From positions 62,001 through 126,000 of the forward strand of contig NZ_LR597502.1 of NCBI RefSeq assembly GCF_902150035.1: a DNA stretch of 64,000 bases, given 5' to 3'. Below, piece after piece: positions 16,139-25,641 of this stretch; the stretch's first letter is position 1, and each line of letters starts with the position of its first letter. A program made the translations under genes and the position numbers. The stretch is from Enorma burkinafasonensis. GTDB taxonomy: Bacteria; Actinomycetota; Coriobacteriia; Coriobacteriales; Coriobacteriaceae. The notes beneath the pieces are model-generated. The model was not told the DNA's origin. It ran no database searches and saw only the letters and a program-made list of their open reading frames with translations.

Positions 16139-18631
16139 ATGCTCGAGGTCATCGACGCGACCGTGACATACGGCGACGCCGCGCTCGAGGGCGCAGGCGA
16201 GCGGGAGCGCCGTGCGCCCGCGCTCGCCGGCGTCAGCGCGGGCGTGGCGCCGGGGGAGCTCGTGGCGCTCATCGGCCGTAACGGCTCGGGCAAGTCGACG
16301 CTCGCACGGGTGCTCTGCGGCGCTCAGGCGCTCGATACGGGCACGGTGCGCGTCACCCGGGCAGGCGCCGCCCCGATTGAGGATACGGACGGAATACGGC
16401 ATCTGGTGGGCCTGGTGGGCCAGAACCCCCATGACCAGGCCGTGTCGACCGAGGTGCTCGACGAGGTGGCCTTCGGCCCCAGGAACCTCGGCCTCGATGA
16501 GGGCGAGGTCCGCCGCCGCGTGGAGCGTGCGCTCGCCGCGGCGGGCATCGAGGGCCTCGCCGGGCGGCAGGTGGCCTCGCTCTCGGGCGGGGAGCTGCAG
16601 CGCCTGGCGCTCGCGGGGATCCTCGCCATGCAGCCGGAGTACCTCGTGCTCGACGAGGTGACCGCCCAGCTCGACAGCGCCTGCCGCCCGGCCCTGAGGA
16701 GGCTCTTCCGCGCGCTCGCCGAGGGTGGCGCGGGCGTGGCCCTGGTCACGCACGACCCCATCGAGGTCTTGGCCTGCGACCGTGTGGTCGCGCTCGATGG
16801 CGGCCGCGTCGTCTGGGAGGGCTCGCCGCGCGAGCTGCTCATGGGCGCGGGCGGCGGCCTCTGGGACGCGACGCTCATCGCCAACCCCTATATCGACGCC
16901 GTGCGCCGCTGCGTGGAGCTCGGCTACGACCTCGCGCGCGGCACCGAGCCCGAGGACCTGACCGTGTGGCTTAGCGAGGACGCCCCGCGCGGGGCGCGGG
17001 AGGCTGTGCTCGGCGCCTGCGGGGGCGTGGCGGACGGGCCGCTCGCGGCCCCCGGGGAGGCCTGCGGCGCCATCCGGGTCGAGGGCGCGCGCGTGGAGCT
17101 CGGCGGCACCATCGTGCTCGAGGACGCCGACCTCGCGGTCGGCGCGGGCGAGGTGCTCCTCGTGGCCGGGCGCTCGGGCGCGGGCAAGACCACGCTCGCG
17201 TGCCTCGTCGCGGGGCTCGTCGAGCCCTCGGCGGGTACGGTCGAGGTCCTGGGCGAGCCTCCCCGCCCGGGGGACGTGGGCCTCGCCTTCCAGAACCCCG
17301 AGCAGCAGTTCTTCCTGGAGAGCGTCGAGGCGGAGCTCGCCTTCGCGCCGCGCAACCTCGGTCTTGGGGAGGACGAGGTGGCCGCGCGCGTGGCGGACGC
17401 CGCGGCGCGCCTGGGGCTCGACGTGCCGCTTGCGGCGGACCCCTTCGCGCTCTCGGGCGGGCAGGCGCGGCGCGTGGCGCTCGCGAGCGTCGTCACCATG
17501 GGGCCGGGGGCGCTCGTGCTCGACGAGCCCACGGCGGGCCTCGACGCGACATCGCGCGCGTCGCTCCATCGGCTCGTCGCCTCCTTCGCCCGCGCGGGCC
17601 TGCCGGTCATCGTGGTCAGCCATGACCTGGAGGAGTGGCTGCCCGAGGTCGACCGCGTCGCGGTGCTCGCTCAGGGGCGCATCGTCTGGGCCGGCGTGCC
17701 GCGGGAGCGCGCGGGCGCTGCGGCGGCCTTCCGCCGCGCCGGCATGGAGCCGCCCGAGTCGTGGCGCCTCGCCGAGGCACTCGACGGCATCGCGGCGCCC
17801 GCCGCCGCGACGGCGCCCGAGGCCGCGCCGGTGCAGGACCGCCCGCAGCACGCCGCCGGCACCCCCGCGGCGCCCCCGCTCGGCCGCATCGACGCCCGCG
17901 TGAAGATCGTGCTCCTGCTCATCGCCACGGTCGCGGTCTTCGTCGCCCACGCACCCTGGGCGCTCGCGTTCTGGGCCGTCCTCGTGACGGCGGCGCTCGC
18001 CGCCTCGGGCGCATCGCTCAAGAGCCTCGCGCGCACGCTCAGGCCGGTCGCGGTGCTCCTCGTCTTCATCGTCTGCGCGAACCTGGTGTCGTGCGACGGC
18101 TCGGGGGACATCGCGCTCACGGGCCCGGTGGGGCTCAGCACGGCGGGCGCGGCGCGTGCCGGCGGCGCGGTCGCGCGCATCGTGCTGCTCGTCTGCCTCG
18201 CGCTCGCGGTATCGTCCTCGACGACCCCCACGGCCCTCGCCGAGGGGTGCGTGCGGCTCATGCGGCCGCTCGCCCGGGTGGGCGTGCCCGTGGGCGATGT
18301 GGGCCTCATGCTCTCGATGGCGCTCCGCTTCATCCCGCTCGTCAGCGAGGAGGTGCAGCGCATCCGCCTAGCCCAGGCGGCGCGCGGCGCCGCCTTCGAC
18401 GAGGGCTCGGTCCTGCGGCGCGTGCGGGCGTGGGCGTCGGTGCTCACGCCGGTGGTCGTGGGCCTCTTCAGGCGGGCGGACCGCGTGGCCGAGTCGATGG
18501 ACGCGCGCCTGTACGGCTCGTCCGCGCGGCGGGGCCCCCGGCCGATGCCGCTCGACGGTGCGAGCCGTGCGGTGCTCGCCTTGGGCGTCGCGCTCATGGC
18601 GCTCGCGGTTATCATGTCCTGGATAGGGTAG
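16139..18631 (+). CDS. Energy-coupling factor transporter, fused EcfA-EcfA-EcfT
   Basis: 830 residues from ATG 16139, with GGGCGAGG upstream; in-frame ATG 16121 lacks a site. Three ECF-module parts are in one chain. The first ATPase has Walker A GRNGSGKST at 46-54, LSGGE at 148-152 and LVLDE near 170. The second has GRSGAGKTT at 344-352, LSGGQ at 438-442 and LDEPTAGLD. From about 582 there is a T subunit with several membrane segments and the coupling motif QAARGA. The second coupling motif, normally ARG, reads ARL here. The module energises vitamin or metal uptake with separate S subunits. The position between rplQ and truA matches ecfA1-ecfA2-ecfT of Firmicutes, so the fusion arose in place. 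Confidence 0.93.
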   Translation: MLEVIDATVTYGDAALEGAGERERRAPALAGVSAGVAPGELVALIGRNGSGKSTLARVLCGAQALDTGTVRVTRAGAAPIEDTDGIRHLVGLVGQNPHDQAVSTEVLDEVAFGPRNLGLDEGEVRRRVERALAAAGIEGLAGRQVASLSGGELQRLALAGILAMQPEYLVLDEVTAQLDSACRPALRRLFRALAEGGAGVALVTHDPIEVLACDRVVALDGGRVVWEGSPRELLMGAGGGLWDATLIANPYIDAVRRCVELGYDLARGTEPEDLTVWLSEDAPRGAREAVLGACGGVADGPLAAPGEACGAIRVEGARVELGGTIVLEDADLAVGAGEVLLVAGRSGAGKTTLACLVAGLVEPSAGTVEVLGEPPRPGDVGLAFQNPEQQFFLESVEAELAFAPRNLGLGEDEVAARVADAAARLGLDVPLAADPFALSGGQARRVALASVVTMGPGALVLDEPTAGLDATSRASLHRLVASFARAGLPVIVVSHDLEEWLPEVDRVAVLAQGRIVWAGVPRERAGAAAAFRRAGMEPPESWRLAEALDGIAAPAAATAPEAAPVQDRPQHAAGTPAAPPLGRIDARVKIVLLLIATVAVFVAHAPWALAFWAVLVTAALAASGASLKSLARTLRPVAVLLVFIVCANLVSCDGSGDIALTGPVGLSTAGAARAGGAVARIVLLVCLALAVSSSTTPTALAEGCVRLMRPLARVGVPVGDVGLMLSMALRFIPLVSEEVQRIRLAQAARGAAFDEGSVLRRVRAWASVLTPVVVGLFRRADRVAESMDARLYGSSARRGPRPMPLDGASRAVLALGVALMALAVIMSWIG

Positions 18632-18668
18632 GCGCCCCGTGCGCGGGCGGAAGGAGCAGGTGGTTCAC

Positions 18669-19487
18669 ATGGCACTCGACGCGGTCGACCTCTCGGCGGG
18701 CACGGTGGTGCTGCGCGTCGCGTACGCGGGCGGCGCCTACAGCGGCTTCGCCGAGCAGCCCCAGCCCGGCGTGCGCACCGTCGCCGGTGAGCTCAGGCGC
18801 GCGCTCGAGACCTTCCTGCGCCGGGGCGTGGAGCTCACCTGCGCCGGCAGGACCGACGCGGGCGTGCACGCGCTCAGCCAGTACGTGAGCCTCGCCGCCA
18901 CGGCCGCCGAGCTCGAGATCCCCTCCCGCCGGTGGCTGCGCGCCATGGACGCGCTGCTGCCGCGCGACATCGCCGTGAGCGCGGTCTTCCACGCCGCGCC
19001 GGGCTTCTCCGCGCGCTTCGACGCCGAGGCGCGCACCTACGCCTACCGCATCGCCGACCGCCCCGAGCGGCCGGTCCTCACGCGCGATAGGGTCTGGTGG
19101 CTGCGCACCCCGCTCGACGACGGGGCGATGCGCCGTGCGATGGGCTGCCTCGTGGGCGAGCACGACTTCAAGAGCTTCTGCAAGGTCGCCTCGGCGGCGG
19201 GCAAGCCCACCTGCAGAAACGTCATGGAGGTGGGGCTTTCGCGCACTTGCGAGCTCGACGAGGAGCTGCTCGAGTTCACCATCACCGGCAACGCCTTCCT
19301 GCACTCCATGGTTCGCACCATCGTGGGGACGCTCGCCGAGGTGGGACAGGGCCGCCGGCAGCCCGAGTGGGTCGCCGAGGCGCTGGCCGCGCGCGACCGC
19401 GCCGCCGCAGGCCCCACGGCGCCCGCGGACGGGCTGGTCTTCCGCGCCGTGCGCTACCCCGAGGGCGCGCTCAAGCCGGCTCCCTAG
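18669..19487 (+). CDS. truA: tRNA pseudouridine(38-40) synthase TruA
   Basis: 272 residues, taken from ATG 18669; in-frame GTG 18660 is also possible, and AAGGAG at 18651-18656 is 12 or 3 bases away respectively. TruA converts U38-U40 of the anticodon arm to pseudouridine. The catalytic Asp lies in CAGRTDAGVHALSQ. The C-terminal half has the GNAFLHSMVRTIVGTL segment. It lies 37 bases after the ecf fusion and is probably co-transcribed with it. Confidence 0.95.
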   Translation: MALDAVDLSAGTVVLRVAYAGGAYSGFAEQPQPGVRTVAGELRRALETFLRRGVELTCAGRTDAGVHALSQYVSLAATAAELEIPSRRWLRAMDALLPRDIAVSAVFHAAPGFSARFDAEARTYAYRIADRPERPVLTRDRVWWLRTPLDDGAMRRAMGCLVGEHDFKSFCKVASAAGKPTCRNVMEVGLSRTCELDEELLEFTITGNAFLHSMVRTIVGTLAEVGQGRRQPEWVAEALAARDRAAAGPTAPADGLVFRAVRYPEGALKPAP

Positions 19488-19652
19488 CGGCATGCCCGCC
19501 GAGCTGCGCTTTTCCTCATCGCACACCTGTCTGTGCCCCGCGGAATAATGGACATGGCGTGCAGCCGGCCGCGCCGGCGCCCGGGCATTTTCCGGGTGCT
19601 ACCATAACGGATATCAGGCTGGTCGTTCCTTGTGAGGGGAGGCTCGGGTCCC

Positions 19653-20726
19653 GTGTCGCGCCGCGCTGCCAAGCAACCGTTCGTGTCCGTCGTGATGGCG
19701 GTCCGCGATGCCGAGCGGCATATCTCCCGCGCGGTCGACAGCGTGCTCACCCAGGACTGCCCCGACATCCAGCTCGTCGTCGCCGACCGCGCCTCGCGCG
19801 ACGGCACGCTCCGCATCCTCACCGGCATCGCCGAGCGCGAGATCTCCCTCGATGTCATAGCCTGCGACGACGCCGACGGGGACGCCGCCCTCGATGCCGC
19901 CGTCGCCGCCGCGCGCGGCCGCTACGTGCTCGTCATGGAGCAGGACGACTGGCTTGCCCCGCACGCGCTCGCCGCGCTCACCCGCGCGCTCGCCGCGGGC
20001 GACCTCGAGCTCGGCATCATGGCCCTCTCGATCGACACCTACGTCGGGCACGGCGAGCGCATCTCGCAGATGCTCGACGTCCCGCTTTCCGCCACCTCGT
20101 CGAGCGCGGCCTTCCGCGCCGCCGCGGCCCCGCTCATCGAGGAGGGCATGCTGAGCCTCCTCAAGGGCAAGGCGCTTCTGCGCTCGCGCATCGACGCGCT
20201 GGGACTGCGCATGGCGCTCTGCGCGAGCCAGGTCTCCTACCTCGCCTCCTACCTCGAGGACGTCGCGCGCGTCGCGGTCGTGCCCGAGGCGGTCTACCAC
20301 GCCACCGCGGTGCCCGAGGGCGCCGAGCTCGCCGGCGGGGCCGGCCTCGCGCGCCGCGAGCGCGACCACGAGCGCCTGCTCGGCCTCATCGCCAGCTGGC
20401 ATATGGAGGACGACCGCACGCTGTCCGGCGCCGTGCACCGGCTGCACCTCCGTCAGATCGTCGCCGCCATCGAGCGCATCGTGCTCGCGCGCGGGATCTC
20501 GTCGATCGAGCGCACCGAGCGCGTCCGCGACATCCTCGAGGCGCCGAGCACCCAGCGCACGATCCAGGCCCTCGACAAGGGCAAGGGCCCTGTGGGCCTC
20601 ATGTACCGGCTCGTCGCGCGCCGCAACGTCATGGGGTGCTGCCTGGGCGCGCACATCGGCAAGCTCGCCCGCGTCTCGCACCTGCCGCTCGCGCGCCATC
20701 CCTTGAGCATGCTCGGCCTTATGTAG
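19653..20726 (+). CDS. Family 2-like glycosyltransferase
   Basis: 357 residues from GTG 19653, with GGGGAGG at 19636-19642; an earlier GTG (19632) has no site. The N-terminal GT-A fold is clear: VSVVMAVRDAERHISRAVDS, then ADRASRDGT, and MEQDDWLAPHALAAL as the DxD-like nucleotide-sugar site. The C-terminal half is helical and does not resemble a familiar subfamily. No membrane segment is seen. It stands alone without other polysaccharide genes, so the acceptor is unknown. Confidence 0.85.
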   Translation: MSRRAAKQPFVSVVMAVRDAERHISRAVDSVLTQDCPDIQLVVADRASRDGTLRILTGIAEREISLDVIACDDADGDAALDAAVAAARGRYVLVMEQDDWLAPHALAALTRALAAGDLELGIMALSIDTYVGHGERISQMLDVPLSATSSSAAFRAAAAPLIEEGMLSLLKGKALLRSRIDALGLRMALCASQVSYLASYLEDVARVAVVPEAVYHATAVPEGAELAGGAGLARRERDHERLLGLIASWHMEDDRTLSGAVHRLHLRQIVAAIERIVLARGISSIERTERVRDILEAPSTQRTIQALDKGKGPVGLMYRLVARRNVMGCCLGAHIGKLARVSHLPLARHPLSMLGLM

Positions 20727-20789
20727 GGGAGCCCCCGCGCTTTTGCGCCGCATTTCCGCCCGCTCACCTCATCTGTTTGTTAACGAACG

Positions 20790-20817
20790 TTTACGCGGGG
20801 ATATTACGGGATAATAT
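20790..20817 (+). promoter_or_regulatory. Promoter upstream of argR
   Basis: TTTACG (20790-20795) and TAATAT (20812-20817) are separated by 16 bases in an AT-rich island about 85 bases upstream of the argR start. This is one of the clearest sigma-70-like promoters in the window. Confidence 0.65.
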
Positions 20818-20900
20818 TCATGGCAGCGCCCTATTTTGAGTAAGATATGCAAAATCGGGTTGTACCGTCAGGTGCTCGGACGTCGCGATGGGAGTGCGCT

Positions 20901-21338
20901 ATGGCAAAGAAGCGGAACGGTCGTCAGGATGCGATCAGGGAGATCGTGCGCAACAAGAACGTCCGCACGCAGCGCGTTCTCGTGGAGGAGCTCAAGGCGC
21001 TCGGTTTCGACTGCACGCAGGCGACCGTCTCGCGCGACATCGCCGACATGGGCCTGCGCAAGCTCCCCGAGGGCGTCTACGTGCTCGCCGAGGACCTGCA
21101 CCTGCAGCGCATGGTGTCCGAGCTCGTGGTCGAGGTCGTGCACGCCGGCAACCTGGTCATCGTGAAGGCCCAGCCCGGCACGGCCTCCGGCATCGCCGCC
21201 GCCATCGACGCCGCGGAGCTGCCCGAGGTCCTGGGGTCGCTCGCCGGCAACGACACGATCCTCGTCGTCACCAGCACCGACGAGGACGGCGCGCGCCTGG
21301 AGCAGATCATCTCCAAGCTCTGCGACCCGCGCTACTAG
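20901..21338 (+). CDS. argR: Arginine repressor ArgR/AhrC
   Basis: 145 residues from ATG 20901; an in-frame ATG at 20847 would add 18 unsupported residues. The N-terminal winged helix (RQDAIREIVRNKNVRTQRVL, CTQATVSRDIADMGL) binds ARG boxes. The C-terminal domain carries the hexamerisation and arginine-binding segment, with GNDTILVVTSTDEDG and ASGIAAAIDA. It represses arginine biosynthesis when arginine is abundant. No arginine genes are adjacent, so it acts at distant sites. Confidence 0.95.
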   Translation: MAKKRNGRQDAIREIVRNKNVRTQRVLVEELKALGFDCTQATVSRDIADMGLRKLPEGVYVLAEDLHLQRMVSELVVEVVHAGNLVIVKAQPGTASGIAAAIDAAELPEVLGSLAGNDTILVVTSTDEDGARLEQIISKLCDPRY

Positions 21339-21427
21339 GGGAGGCGGGAGGGCCCGACCGGGCCGCCCGCGCGCCCCGGCGAGGCGCGGCCCCAAGTGGC
21401 ATCCAGAGCGCGGCCATCATAGCCAGG

Positions 21428-21459
21428 AAAAAGGCCACCGGCGCGATGCCGGTGGCCTT
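21428..21459 (-). terminator. Intrinsic terminator of the penicillin-binding protein gene
   Basis: A perfect 12-bp stem (21431-21442 with 21448-21459) and a 5-base loop are followed on the minus strand by a run of Ts (A-run 21428-21432 on the plus strand). It lies 28 bases past the stop of the minus-strand gene and may also end argR in the other direction. Confidence 0.88.
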
Positions 21460-21487
21460 CGTCGTCACAGCTGCGTCTCGCGCCACG

Positions 21488-23671
21488 TCACTGCGTGGCG
21501 TTGCCGGTGCCGTCCCCCGTGTTCCCGGGGGGCGTCGTGGAGGTGACGGGCGGGTTGGGATCGGTTGTGGATGCGGGCGGCGTGGGATCGGTCGTGGACG
21601 CTGGCGGGTTCGGGTTCGAGGGCGAGGTGACGGGCGCGTTCGGCTCCGTCGCGGGCTGCTCGGTGGTCGGGACCTCCTCGGTCTCCGGTTCCTCGGTCTC
21701 CGGTTCCTCCGTCTCGGGCTGCATGCTCAGGAGCGGCTCGCCGTCGACCTCCCACACGTCGTCGTCCTTGTAGGTGGGGGTGCCGCCCTCGGGGAACTCC
21801 TCGTGCTCCACGCCCTCGAGCGCGGCGTTCAGGAAGTCGCGCACGATCGGCAGCGGGAGGTCGGCCGTGGTGGCCTGGCGGCCCCAGACGGTGATCTTGG
21901 TCGAGCCGCCGCTGTGGCCGCACCACACGGCGACCGAGTACTGCGGTGTGTAGCCGCAGAACCAGAGGTCTGACGGCAGGTCGGTCGTGCCGGTCTTGCC
22001 GGCGAAGGGCTGGTTCACCGAGAGGCGCGCCGTGGTGGCGGTGCCGCGGGAGACGACGCCCTCGAGGATCTCGGTCACGGTCGAGGCGACGTCGGCGTCG
22101 AGCACGCGCTCGGAGGTGTCCTCGCTCTCGTAGATGGTCTCGCCGTCGCGGTTCTCGATCGAGGTGATCGCGATCGCATCGCGGTGGATGCCGCCGGTGG
22201 CGAAGGTGGAGTAGGCCTCGGCCATCTGGAGGGTCGAGAGCGACTGCGTGCCGAGCGTGAGCGACGAGTAGGCGTTCATGTGGTCCTCGATGCCGAGGTT
22301 GTGGCACATGTCGACGATGTTCTGCACGCCGATGGCCTTGGCGACCTGCACGTAGCCGGTGTTCGAGGAGACCTCGGTCGCGCGGGCGAGTGAGATGTAG
22401 CCGTAGTTGTGGTTGCCGTAGTTCTGGACGGGGTAGGAGCCGTCGTCGAAGGTCATGGGCGAGCCGCAGTTGATGGTGATGTTGGGGTTCATGCCCTCGT
22501 CTATGGCGGTCGCGAGCGTGAACGCCTTGAAGGCCGAGCCGGTCTGGCGCTGCGCCGTGGCGTGGTTGATGTGCTTGGAGTCGGCGTAGTAGTCCTTGCC
22601 GCCCACCATGGCGACGATGCCGCCGGTCTCGTTGTCGATGACCGTCATGCCGGCATCGAGGTCGGGCTCGTCGTAGACGGCGAGCCGCTCGGTGACCGCC
22701 GCCTCGGCGGCCTGCTGCACGTCGGGGTCGATGGTGGTGTGCACCGTGAGGCCGCCCGAGAAGATCTGGTCGTAGCCGAACTCGTCCTCGAGCAGGCTGC
22801 GCACGTAGTCGACGAAGTAGGGGTAGGCGTTGATGTTCACGCCGGTGTCGGACATCTCGGTGACGTTGAGCTCGAGCGGCGCGGCCTGCGCGGCGTCGTG
22901 CTCCTCCTGCGAGATGCAGCCGTTGCGCAGCATGCGGTCGAGGACCGTGTTGCGGCGCTGGACGGCGAGGTCGGGGTTGACCGTGGGGTCGTACTGCGAC
23001 GGCGCGTTGGGCAGGCCGATGAGCAGCGCGGCCTCGGCGAGCGTGAGGTCGGCGGCGCTCTTGGAGAAGTAGGTCTGCGAGGCGGCCTCGATGCCGTAGG
23101 CGCCGTGGCCGTAGTAGATGGTGTTCAGGTACATCATCAAGATCTCCTCTTTCGAGTAGATCTCCTCGACCTTGAGGGCGAGGTAGGCCTCGCGCACCTT
23201 GCGCTCGAGGGTGATGTCGAACTGCTCGTCGGAGAGGATCGTGTTGCGCACGAGCTGCTGCGTGATGGTGGACGCGCCCTCGGAGCCGCCTGTGAGCTGC
23301 ACCATCACGGCGCGCATGATGCCCACGAAGTCGACGCCGTTGTGGTCGTAGAAGCGCTCGTCCTCCGTGGCGACGGTGCCGTCGAGGACGTACTTCGACA
23401 CCTGGTCGATCGAGATGGTCGAGCGGTTCTGGGTATAGAAGCTCGCGATCTCGTTGCCGTCGGCGTCGAGGATGACGGTCGGCTCGCTGTTGAGGTACAG
23501 GTCCGCGTTCTCATAGTCGGGCAGATCCTGCAGCCAGGTCTCGACGACGCCGATCATGCCCACACCGAACGCGATGCCGGTGAGGAGCAGGAAACCGAAG
23601 ATCGAGGCGACGATCATCGATGTGGCGTGCGTCTTCGCGCGCGAACGCATATTGCGCTGACGTGGGCCCAT
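21488..23671 (-). CDS. Class A penicillin-binding protein (glycosyltransferase-transpeptidase)
   Basis: 727 residues from ATG 23671, with AGGAGG upstream. A bifunctional peptidoglycan synthase anchored by one N-terminal membrane helix (about 18-42). The GT51 domain has EDERFYDHNG at 103-112 and the TITQQLVRN segment. The transpeptidase has the S379-x-x-K382 active site, S435-S-N437 and K559-T-G. The last 90 or so residues form a Glu/Thr then Pro/Thr/Ser-rich low-complexity tail (repeated ETEEPETEE and PPASTTDP units) that probably reaches into or through the wall. The architecture resembles PBP1a of Gram-positive bacteria. Confidence 0.95.
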   Translation of the reverse strand: MGPRQRNMRSRAKTHATSMIVASIFGFLLLTGIAFGVGMIGVVETWLQDLPDYENADLYLNSEPTVILDADGNEIASFYTQNRSTISIDQVSKYVLDGTVATEDERFYDHNGVDFVGIMRAVMVQLTGGSEGASTITQQLVRNTILSDEQFDITLERKVREAYLALKVEEIYSKEEILMMYLNTIYYGHGAYGIEAASQTYFSKSAADLTLAEAALLIGLPNAPSQYDPTVNPDLAVQRRNTVLDRMLRNGCISQEEHDAAQAAPLELNVTEMSDTGVNINAYPYFVDYVRSLLEDEFGYDQIFSGGLTVHTTIDPDVQQAAEAAVTERLAVYDEPDLDAGMTVIDNETGGIVAMVGGKDYYADSKHINHATAQRQTGSAFKAFTLATAIDEGMNPNITINCGSPMTFDDGSYPVQNYGNHNYGYISLARATEVSSNTGYVQVAKAIGVQNIVDMCHNLGIEDHMNAYSSLTLGTQSLSTLQMAEAYSTFATGGIHRDAIAITSIENRDGETIYESEDTSERVLDADVASTVTEILEGVVSRGTATTARLSVNQPFAGKTGTTDLPSDLWFCGYTPQYSVAVWCGHSGGSTKITVWGRQATTADLPLPIVRDFLNAALEGVEHEEFPEGGTPTYKDDDVWEVDGEPLLSMQPETEEPETEEPETEEVPTTEQPATEPNAPVTSPSNPNPPASTTDPTPPASTTDPNPPVTSTTPPGNTGDGTGNATQ

Positions 23672-23841
23672 GAAGACCTCCTGAGTGGATGGGCCGCCGC
23701 GGGTGCGCGGCGGGGCGGGTCGTCAAACATACATGCTCACACAATACCGCAACACATGCTCACGCGGCGTCGTGTATCCTTGTCCGAGGTAAATTACAGA
23801 CCTGCTGCATACCTGGCACGCGCCGTCCGCGATGGGAGCCT

Positions 23842-25491
23842 ATGGAGACCGAGCTGGAACATACCCCTACCGTCGCCGCGCACGCGGCTGCTGCCGCCCC
23901 GGCGCATACGGGGCCCGCTGCCGGACGCGGGGCGCACGGCGCGCCGGCGCATGCCCGCCGCGTGGACCCCATCGCCGTCCTCGCCTGCGCGCTCTGCCTC
24001 GTCACGGCGGTCGCGCTCGGCGTCATGGTCGCGATCTCGGCCTTCGACCACAGCTTCGCGGACGACTGGCACTACGGCGTCGACGCCCATCTCGCGCTCG
24101 AGGCGGGGGAGGGCCTCGCGGGCGCCGTCGCCGCCGCGCTGCAGCAGACGATCGACACGTTCGGGACCTGGCAGGGCACCTACTCGGCGATCTTTCTCAT
24201 GTCGCTCCAGCCCGGCGTGTTCTCCGAGTCGCTCTACGGGCTGGGCGCGGTCCTCATCATGGCCTCGCTCGTGCTCGCGACCGCCTATGCGGTGAGCATC
24301 GCGGTGCGCGGCGGGCGCGGCGGCGACCGCGCGTCGTGGCTCGCGCTCACCTGCCTCGTCCTTCTGCTCCAGACCCAGCTCGTGCCGAGCCCCGTCGAGG
24401 CGTTCTGGTGGTACAACTCGGCGATCTACTACACCTTCTACCATGCGCTCATGCTCGTGGGCGCGGGGCTCTCCGTGCGCCTGCTGCGCGGCCGCACGCG
24501 GCGCGGGGAGCTCTCGGGCGCGGGCACGGCCGTGCGCACGCTTTTGCTCGCCGTCGTCGCGTTCGTGGTTGCGGGCGGCAACTTCGTGACGGGCATCGTC
24601 TGCGTGCTCGCGCTCGCCGCGGCGACGGCCGCGGGTATCTGGCGCGTGCGCGGCCGGGCGCTCGCGCTCGTGCCGGCGCTCGTCATCCTCGTGGCGGGAT
24701 TCGCGTGCTCCATGGCGGCGCCGGGCAACGCGGCCCGGCAGGAGACGCAGTTCCCGGGCGACGGCGCAGGCGTCGTCGGCACAATCGTGCGGAGCGGTCT
24801 TGCAGGCGTCGAGTACAGCGTGCTGTGGGTGAACGGCCTGCTCGTGGTCGCGCTTCTGCTCGCCATCCCCGTATTCTGGCGCATCGCGCGCCGAGGGAGC
24901 GCCTCCTTCCGCCTGCCCGCCGTGCCCGCCGCCGTCGCGCTCGCGCTCTTCATGGCGAGCTTCACGCCGACCTTCTTCTCGATGGGCAACGTCGGTCCCG
25001 GCCGCGTGCAGAACATCCGCTACGACTTCTTCGTGCTGGCGGTCTTCTTGTGCGCGGGCTGGCTCGTGGGCTGGCTCGCCCGGCGGCGGGAGCGCTCGTG
25101 CGCGGACGCGGCGGTCGCGGGGCCGAGGGCGCGCAGCCTGCCGCCTTCTCGCGCGCTTCCCGCCTACCTCGGCGCGGTCATGCTCGCGCTTGCGGTTGCG
25201 ATCGCGGCCTTCGCCGTCGACGAGCGGCACCGCGACGACCTCACCTCGCTTTCCGCCGCCGCGTCGCTCATCTCGGGCGAGGCGGCAGACTACGACGAGC
25301 AGGTGCGGGCGCGCCTCGCCTACCTCGAGGAGTCGCCCGAGCGCTCGGTCGAGGTCGCGTACTACACGGCGGGGCCCAAGGTGCTCTTCATGGGCGATAT
25401 CCGCGACAACATGGACAACTACATGAACTTTCGCCTGGCGCAGTGGTACGGCAAGGATTCCGTGATCGGGTACAACCCCGACCTGCGCTAG
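23842..25491 (+). CDS. Polytopic membrane protein, DUF6056-like
   Basis: 549 residues from ATG 23842. After a cytosolic Ala/His-rich N-terminus (about 45 residues) there are roughly ten membrane helices. A first extracytoplasmic loop carries FADDWHYGVDAHLALEAG, and a later loop carries EAFWWYNSAIYYTFYHAL. The short C-terminal domain includes YYTAGPKVLFMGDI. The pattern of DDW in the first loop and many helices resembles membrane glycosyltransferase-like DUF6056 proteins that use polyprenyl-linked sugars; this is a resemblance, not proof. The gene is divergent from the penicillin-binding protein. Confidence 0.7.
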   Translation: METELEHTPTVAAHAAAAAPAHTGPAAGRGAHGAPAHARRVDPIAVLACALCLVTAVALGVMVAISAFDHSFADDWHYGVDAHLALEAGEGLAGAVAAALQQTIDTFGTWQGTYSAIFLMSLQPGVFSESLYGLGAVLIMASLVLATAYAVSIAVRGGRGGDRASWLALTCLVLLLQTQLVPSPVEAFWWYNSAIYYTFYHALMLVGAGLSVRLLRGRTRRGELSGAGTAVRTLLLAVVAFVVAGGNFVTGIVCVLALAAATAAGIWRVRGRALALVPALVILVAGFACSMAAPGNAARQETQFPGDGAGVVGTIVRSGLAGVEYSVLWVNGLLVVALLLAIPVFWRIARRGSASFRLPAVPAAVALALFMASFTPTFFSMGNVGPGRVQNIRYDFFVLAVFLCAGWLVGWLARRRERSCADAAVAGPRARSLPPSRALPAYLGAVMLALAVAIAAFAVDERHRDDLTSLSAAASLISGEAADYDEQVRARLAYLEESPERSVEVAYYTAGPKVLFMGDIRDNMDNYMNFRLAQWYGKDSVIGYNPDLR

Positions 25492-25539
25492 GGGTGCGCC
25501 GCGCGGCGCCTTGAAATCCGCGAAAAGGCGGCGCCGGCC

Positions 25540-25568
25540 TTGGTCGGGATGCGAAACTCGGCTACACT
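25540..25568 (+). promoter_or_regulatory. Promoter of tyrS
   Basis: TTGGTC (25540-25545) and TACACT (25563-25568) are spaced by 17 bases, 73 bases before the tyrS start. The leader of roughly 65 bases contains a GC hairpin (gcccggcgg/ccgggc near 25592-25610), too short for a T-box. Confidence 0.6.
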
Positions 25569-25641
25569 GGAAAAGTTGCCAATCCAGCACCGCCCGGCGG
25601 CTTCCGGGCGAGGGCGCTAGATACGAGCAGGAGGACCAACC

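Noticed and set aside
17671-18675. Large antisense open frame opposite the ECF fusion
   Set aside because: Arg/Pro/Ala/Ser-rich composition without domain signal or ribosome binding site; shadow of GC-rich coding.
20774-20800. Possible LexA-like half sites (cgaac) upstream of argR
   Set aside because: The second half is not GTTCG at the right spacing; only one half matches.
21488-21760. Tandem ETEEPETEE and PPASTTDP coding repeats as a separate mobile or repeat element
   Set aside because: They are in frame within the low-complexity tail of the penicillin-binding protein and need no other explanation.
22409-24295. 628-codon open frame antisense to the penicillin-binding protein
   Set aside because: It has no ribosome binding site, and its composition mirrors the codon pattern of the true gene.
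25492-25641. T-box leader in front of tyrS
   Set aside because: The leader is only about 70 bases after the likely promoter, and no specifier or T-box core sequence is seen.
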